From positions 124,001 to 188,000 of the forward strand of contig CAYUVH010000049.1 of assembly GCA_964448135.1 (NCBI GenBank): DNA of 64,000 nt. Reading direction: 5' to 3'. The position numbers and the translations under genes were made by a program. Shown here piece after piece: positions 60,254 to 64,000 of the stretch (positions are counted from its first letter, which is position 1; each line of letters starts with the position of its first letter). The notes under the pieces are model-generated. The model made no database searches, was not told the origin of the DNA, and saw only the letters and a list, made by a program, of their open reading frames with translations. This DNA comes from CAYUVH01 sp964448135. GTDB taxonomy: Bacteria > Verrucomicrobiota > Verrucomicrobiia > Limisphaerales > UBA8199.

Positions 60254-61753
60254 ATGGCACAAGGCTTACAGTTGTCGCAGCGTTTGACCCAATCGCTGGT
60301 GCTGGCACCGCAATTGCAGCAGTCGCTGGCATTGCTCCAAGCCCCCACGCTTGAGCTTAAAGCATTGGTGGAGCAGGAGTTACAACAGAACCCTGTTTTG
60401 GAAGAATCCGCGACCCCGGAAGCGGACCAGAACGAGAAGACCGACGAGGAAGGTGCGAGAGCCAGCGAAGCGGCTGACCCAGCGGAGCCGCCGGCGGATT
60501 TGAACTACGATCCGGCCACGGAAAAGCCTTCCAGCGAGCCGGTGGACGATTTTCAACAGGAATTCGAGAAATTGGTGCAATTGGACCAGGAATGGCGTGA
60601 TCATTTTTCGCAGGCCAACTCGCCCATGCGCGCTTCGGCGGAGGATGAAGAGAAGCGGCAGTTCATGTTCGACTCACTGGTGGCGAACACTTCGTTGCAG
60701 GAGACGCTGCTGGAGCAGGTCCGTGAATCGGCCATCCCTGAGGACAAACATCCGGTGGCGGAAATGCTTATCGGCAACGTGGACGAGTATGGTTACCTGA
60801 AGGCTTCAATCGAGGAGTTGGCGGCTTCGACTGGTCTGGCGGCAGATTCCATCATGGAGGTGTTGCGCCAGATTCAGACGTTTGATCCGGCGGGCGTGGG
60901 AGCACGGGATTTACGCGAGTGCCTGCTGTTGCAGATGGAGCGCACCGGCCAGCAGAGCACGCTGGAGTACCGCATCGTCAACGAATTCATGGACGCGTTG
61001 GGCAAGCGACGCATTCCGGAAATCGCGCGCGGCACCGGACAGGACGTGGACGAAGTTCAGGAAGCTTTGGAACGAATTGCGCGGCTGGAGCCCCGACCGG
61101 GCCGGGCGTTTTTGCCGGATAACGATCAATATGTTCTGCCTGAGGTGTTTGTGCGGCGTTCCGGCGGCGAATACGTAGTCACGACGAACAACGAGCACAT
61201 TCCGCATCTGCGCATCAGCAATACCTACAAAGACCTGATGTCCCAGGGACAGAATTCGTCCGAAGTAAGAAATTATATTCGCGAGAAAATTCGCGCGGGC
61301 AAATTTCTCATCAAGAGTTTGCATCAGCGCCAGGAAACGATTTTGAGCATCGCGCGGGAAATCGTGCGCCGGCAGTCGGAATTCCTCGACAAGGGTGTCG
61401 CGTTTTTGAAACCGCTGACCATGGTGCAGGTGGCGCAAGTCGTCGGTGTCCACGAGACGACGGTGAGCCGGGCGGTGTCGGGCAAATACATGGAGACGCC
61501 GCAGGGCATCTTCGAAATGAAGTATTTCTTCACCGCGGGCATCCAGACTGCCGCGGGCGATGGCATGTCCAACACGAGCGTGAAGGACATGATCGCGGAG
61601 ATTTTCAAAAAAGAGGACACCACCAAACCTCTATCGGACCAAGAAGTGGTTCGGATGCTGAAGGACAAAGGCATCGTGATCGCCCGCCGCACCGTGGCGA
61701 AATACCGAACTGAATTGAACATTCTGCCATCGAATTTGCGGAAGGTTTACTGA
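60254..61753 (+). CDS. rpoN: RNA polymerase sigma-54 factor
   Basis: 499 residues. Region I at the N-terminus is Gln/Leu-rich (GLQLSQRLTQSLVLAPQLQQ, SLALLQAPTLELKALVEQEL), followed by an acidic region II, the core-binding domain, a helix-turn-helix (MVQVAQVVGVHETTVSRAVS) and the RpoN box ARRTVAKYRTEL (about 477-488) near the C-terminus. Sigma-54 directs RNA polymerase to -24/-12 promoters and needs AAA+ activators, none of which is in the window. It is followed 116 bp later by a STAS-like gene, not by the usual hpf or ptsN. Confidence 0.95.
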   Translation: MAQGLQLSQRLTQSLVLAPQLQQSLALLQAPTLELKALVEQELQQNPVLEESATPEADQNEKTDEEGARASEAADPAEPPADLNYDPATEKPSSEPVDDFQQEFEKLVQLDQEWRDHFSQANSPMRASAEDEEKRQFMFDSLVANTSLQETLLEQVRESAIPEDKHPVAEMLIGNVDEYGYLKASIEELAASTGLAADSIMEVLRQIQTFDPAGVGARDLRECLLLQMERTGQQSTLEYRIVNEFMDALGKRRIPEIARGTGQDVDEVQEALERIARLEPRPGRAFLPDNDQYVLPEVFVRRSGGEYVVTTNNEHIPHLRISNTYKDLMSQGQNSSEVRNYIREKIRAGKFLIKSLHQRQETILSIAREIVRRQSEFLDKGVAFLKPLTMVQVAQVVGVHETTVSRAVSGKYMETPQGIFEMKYFFTAGIQTAAGDGMSNTSVKDMIAEIFKKEDTTKPLSDQEVVRMLKDKGIVIARRTVAKYRTELNILPSNLRKVY

Positions 61754-61869
61754 GGAGGTAGGTTGGGTTGGTTAGCCTGCGATTGCTGTGGGCGATCCCG
61801 CGCCGGTGGCGGTCAAGATGGCGCAAGCCATGCTTGCAACGAAAGAATTCGCGACGGACTGAGGTCGGT

Positions 61870-62295
61870 ATGCCCATTGAATACATTATCGACCATGCGC
61901 ATCGGGTCGTGCGTGCGAAGGCGATCGGATCCATGACGGAGGCGGAGGTTTTCGAATATCAACGCAAAGCCTGGTCGCGGCCGGAAGTTGCCGGCTATAA
62001 CGAAATCATGGACGTGAGCGCGCTGGAGACCATGCCGGCGGTAAGCCCGGACCGGATGTATGATCTGGCGTCGTTGTCGGCATGGATGGACCACTTGGGC
62101 AAGCCCAGCCGGTTCGCCATTGTCGCCCCCCAGGATTTTGCCTTCCAATCAGCGCAAATGTACGAGACGTTGCGCGCTTCCAAACCGCTGAGCCGGAAGC
62201 AGGTGAAAGTCTTCAGAAGTTTGGCGGAGGCGCTGGCGTGGCTGGAGGTTCCACCCGAAAAAGGCGAAGCGACCGGAGTGAAACAATCCGATTGA
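61870..62295 (+). CDS. STAS/SpoIIAA-like domain protein
   Basis: 141 residues from ATG at 61870, preceded by GAGGT. Residues 2-120 fit the small STAS/SEC14-like (SpoIIAA-like) pattern: alternating strands and helices with YIIDHAHRVVRAKAIGSMTE, YNEIMDVSALETMPAVS and FAIVAPQDFAFQSAQMYETL, and an EALAWL helix near the end. Such proteins bind lipids or serve as anti-anti-sigma-like switches. No partner is evident and the function is unknown. It is convergent with peptide deformylase, 14 bp apart. Confidence 0.68.
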   Translation: MPIEYIIDHAHRVVRAKAIGSMTEAEVFEYQRKAWSRPEVAGYNEIMDVSALETMPAVSPDRMYDLASLSAWMDHLGKPSRFAIVAPQDFAFQSAQMYETLRASKPLSRKQVKVFRSLAEALAWLEVPPEKGEATGVKQSD

Positions 62296-62309
62296 TCGCA
62301 GTGAGCCGG

Positions 62310-62873
62310 TTACTTGAGGCTCTGTTTCGTTTCCGCCTGCAAATCATCCAACAAATCCTGCAGCTCGGCCTTGGTTGGGCGGTCCATGCGGTCAATGAAG
62401 AGGATTCCGTTCAGGTGATCGGTTTCGTGCTGCACGGCGCGGGCGAGCAATCCCCCGCAACGAAATGAGAACGTGTTGCCATCACGATCGAGCGCCGTCA
62501 CGTCCACCGATTCGGGGCGCGTTATGTCCGCGAAGATTTCCGGGAAACTCAAGCAACCTTCGGGACCGGCAACCGGTTCACCGACGGGTTTGACTTCGGG
62601 ATTGATTAGCACGAGCGGCATGAACGAATTCACGTCGGCTGCTTTCCCGTTGAGTTCGAGCGTGGAAGGGCGGTCCGTGGCGCCGCGGACATCGATCACG
62701 GTGAGCTGAAGCGCGGCACCGATTTGCTGGGCGGCGAGGCCGATGCCCTTGTTGGCATACATCGTGTCGAACATGTCGCCGATGAGTTTGCGCACGGCGG
62801 GGGTGATATTCTCGATGCGCGCACCTTTCTTGCGCAGGACCGGCGTTCCGTATTTGACGATTTCCAGGGGCAT
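62310..62873 (-). CDS. def: peptide deformylase
   Basis: A 187-residue peptide deformylase that removes the N-formyl group of nascent chains. All three family motifs are present: GIGLAAQQIG (43-52), EGCLSFP (105-111, metal Cys107) and QHETDHLNG (148-156, His149, catalytic Glu150, His153). It lies 5 bp downstream of the PfkB kinase gene on the same strand, so the two are co-transcribed. No fmt gene is adjacent in the window. Confidence 0.96.
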   Translation of the reverse strand: MPLEIVKYGTPVLRKKGARIENITPAVRKLIGDMFDTMYANKGIGLAAQQIGAALQLTVIDVRGATDRPSTLELNGKAADVNSFMPLVLINPEVKPVGEPVAGPEGCLSFPEIFADITRPESVDVTALDRDGNTFSFRCGGLLARAVQHETDHLNGILFIDRMDRPTKAELQDLLDDLQAETKQSLK

Positions 62874-62878
62874 GTGAA

Positions 62879-64000
62879 TTAGTTGCCAAGTTGCGCGGGC
62901 CAGTCCCGGAGCATGGCGGTCAGTTGCTCCACGCCGGGGCTTTCGCCGGTGCGAACGTAAGAGCCGCTGGTGGTGACGCCCAGCAGTAGCGATTGGGCGG
63001 TGGACAGGCCCAGAAGCTTGCCGAGGCAGAATCCGGAGTTGAAGTGATCTCCCGCGCCGGTCGTTATTTTCGGGCGAGGCGTGAAGGGGCCGGTGACAGC
63101 CGCCGAGCCATCCGGTCCGGTGGCGACGGCAAACGCCGTCGGATGGATAATGATGGTGTCCACGGGAACCTTGTCCCGGATGGCTTGGGAGAGTTTCACC
63201 AACCCGTCTGCGGAGGTGTCGCTCGAAGGCAGTCCCAAAACGCGGCCGATGTCACAACCTTCCTTTTCGTTGAGGCCGAGAATGACGTCAAAATATTTCT
63301 GGAAGTCGGCCACGAGTTTCAACGCGCGGCGGATATCTTCCGGGGTGCGCTTCTCCGGATCGGCCAGATCAATGAACAGCTTGCGGCGGACGCCGTTCAA
63401 TGACGGGCAAATATCCTTGAGGACGGCGGACCAGATTTCGCTCATTTGCGGGAGCATCGTCCAGTTGACGAACCCGACAACGTCGGCGCCCGAGAAATGC
63501 GCGGCGAATTTGTCGCGACCGAATCGTTCGCAGATGTTCGGCCAGGTCATCTCCTTGAGCGACTGATGCTTGCCCAGCATGATCTTGCCATCCTCGAATT
63601 CGAGCGCGTCGGTATAGCCCGGTTCGGCGATGGAGTGCACTTCCGCGCGGCGGGCAAATTCGGTGAACACCGGGTGGAGATTCGGGTAACCGAGCAGCCC
63701 GAGGTAGGTGACCTTCAGGCCGAAGCTGGCCAGGGCGTTGGCCATGATGGGACCGTTGCCGCCGAGTTTGGTCAACTGACTGACGAGTTCGACGTTGGTG
63801 CTGCGCCCGGCCGCGGCGGCGAGGCGCTGGGCGAGTTGGGCGATGCCGGGGAGCCGCAGATATTTGTCGGCTGATTCGCGTTTGTCCACGACGTGGAGAA
63901 TGTTGTCCACGAAGCCGTCCAGGCCGACGAAGGCGATGCCGCGCAGGACGCGGTCTTTGCCGGCGAGCAGTTGGGCCGCGGTCTGCTCACGTAGTTCGGG
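62879..64000 (-). CDS. PfkB-family carbohydrate kinase (5' end outside window)
   Basis: At least 374 residues; the frame stays open to the window edge, where it reads ELREQTAAQLLAGKDRVLRG and continues into IAFVGLDGFVDNI, so the start lies beyond 64000. PfkB (ribokinase) hallmarks are a glycine-rich LGGNGPIMANALASFG near the start and the C-terminal anion-hole motif TTGAGDHFNSGFC, with Asp as catalytic base. VILGLNEKEG also fits the family. These enzymes phosphorylate sugars or nucleosides; the substrate is not deducible. It is upstream of def with a 5-bp gap. Confidence 0.9.
   Translation of the reverse strand, partial: PELREQTAAQLLAGKDRVLRGIAFVGLDGFVDNILHVVDKRESADKYLRLPGIAQLAQRLAAAAGRSTNVELVSQLTKLGGNGPIMANALASFGLKVTYLGLLGYPNLHPVFTEFARRAEVHSIAEPGYTDALEFEDGKIMLGKHQSLKEMTWPNICERFGRDKFAAHFSGADVVGFVNWTMLPQMSEIWSAVLKDICPSLNGVRRKLFIDLADPEKRTPEDIRRALKLVADFQKYFDVILGLNEKEGCDIGRVLGLPSSDTSADGLVKLSQAIRDKVPVDTIIIHPTAFAVATGPDGSAAVTGPFTPRPKITTGAGDHFNSGFCLGKLLGLSTAQSLLLGVTTSGSYVRTGESPGVEQLTAMLRDWPAQLGN

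Noticed and set aside
1..64000. tRNA, rRNA, insertion sequence or prophage genes
   Set aside because: I looked through the gaps and found no cloverleaf, rRNA stretch, transposase, integrase or terminal repeat pair. A covariance search could still reveal a small RNA gene.

Overview
The window is about 64 kb of high-GC bacterial chromosome with 48 supported protein-coding genes on both strands. I see no rRNA, tRNA, CRISPR array, transposase or phage gene. The gene content points to a Verrucomicrobiota chromosome, probably the Pedosphaera/Limisphaerales side. The clues are a prepilin-type protein ending in a GHV-x-Y motif, a TIGR03067-type protein, DUF4838, parallel beta-helix (choice-of-anchor Q-like) proteins, autotransporter-associated beta-strand repeats, several sulfatases, Tat-exported propeller and aldo/keto reductase proteins, and many intergenic palindromes. 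The lineage is inferred from family content; no marker was placed on a tree.

Layout. 1-5.9 kb: two small hypothetical proteins, a GNAT acetyltransferase, a large membrane-anchored HEAT-repeat protein, and a pair of ABC-2 permeases without an ATPase. 6.3-10.2 kb: a minus-strand locus with three small membrane proteins and a radical SAM enzyme of the COG1964/MJ0619 type, packed with gaps of 2-13 bp, followed after 335 bp by a divergent Lgt-like membrane protein. MJ0619 is the archaeal tetraether lipid synthase (Tes/GDGT-MAS), so this is the best candidate here for an undescribed lipid-modifying system. 10.5-16.2 kb: a VOC protein and a 1759-residue secreted protein with three copies of a roughly 210-residue module. 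16.5-21.2 kb: core genes (alpha-glucan phosphorylase, rlmN, a LysR regulator, rpoZ). 21.3-23.9 kb: a two-component pair whose kinase has a sugar-binding-like periplasmic sensor, preceded by repeated TGT-ACA palindromes.

23.9-34.2 kb and 41.8-53.9 kb are polysaccharide-related accessory regions. They hold a CHAP amidase fused to NBR1-like, beta-strand-repeat and Ig-like domains, a DUF4838 protein, two propeller proteins, two FGly-type sulfatases, a GH20 hexosaminidase, two tandem beta-helix paralogues, a SUMF1-domain protein, a GH78 rhamnosidase and a Tat-exported aldo/keto reductase. Together they suggest breakdown of sulfated, amino-sugar and rhamnose-containing glycans outside the cytoplasm. 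Between them (34.5-41.4 kb) lie gdhA, a membrane J-domain protein, a pseudopilin, a lipoprotein, zinc-ribbon membrane proteins and a repeat-rich intergenic stretch.

54.5-64 kb: a 1192-residue hybrid histidine kinase, a translationally coupled ATP-grasp/amidohydrolase pair of unknown pathway, rpoN (sigma-54), a STAS-like protein, peptide deformylase, and a PfkB-family kinase cut by the window edge.
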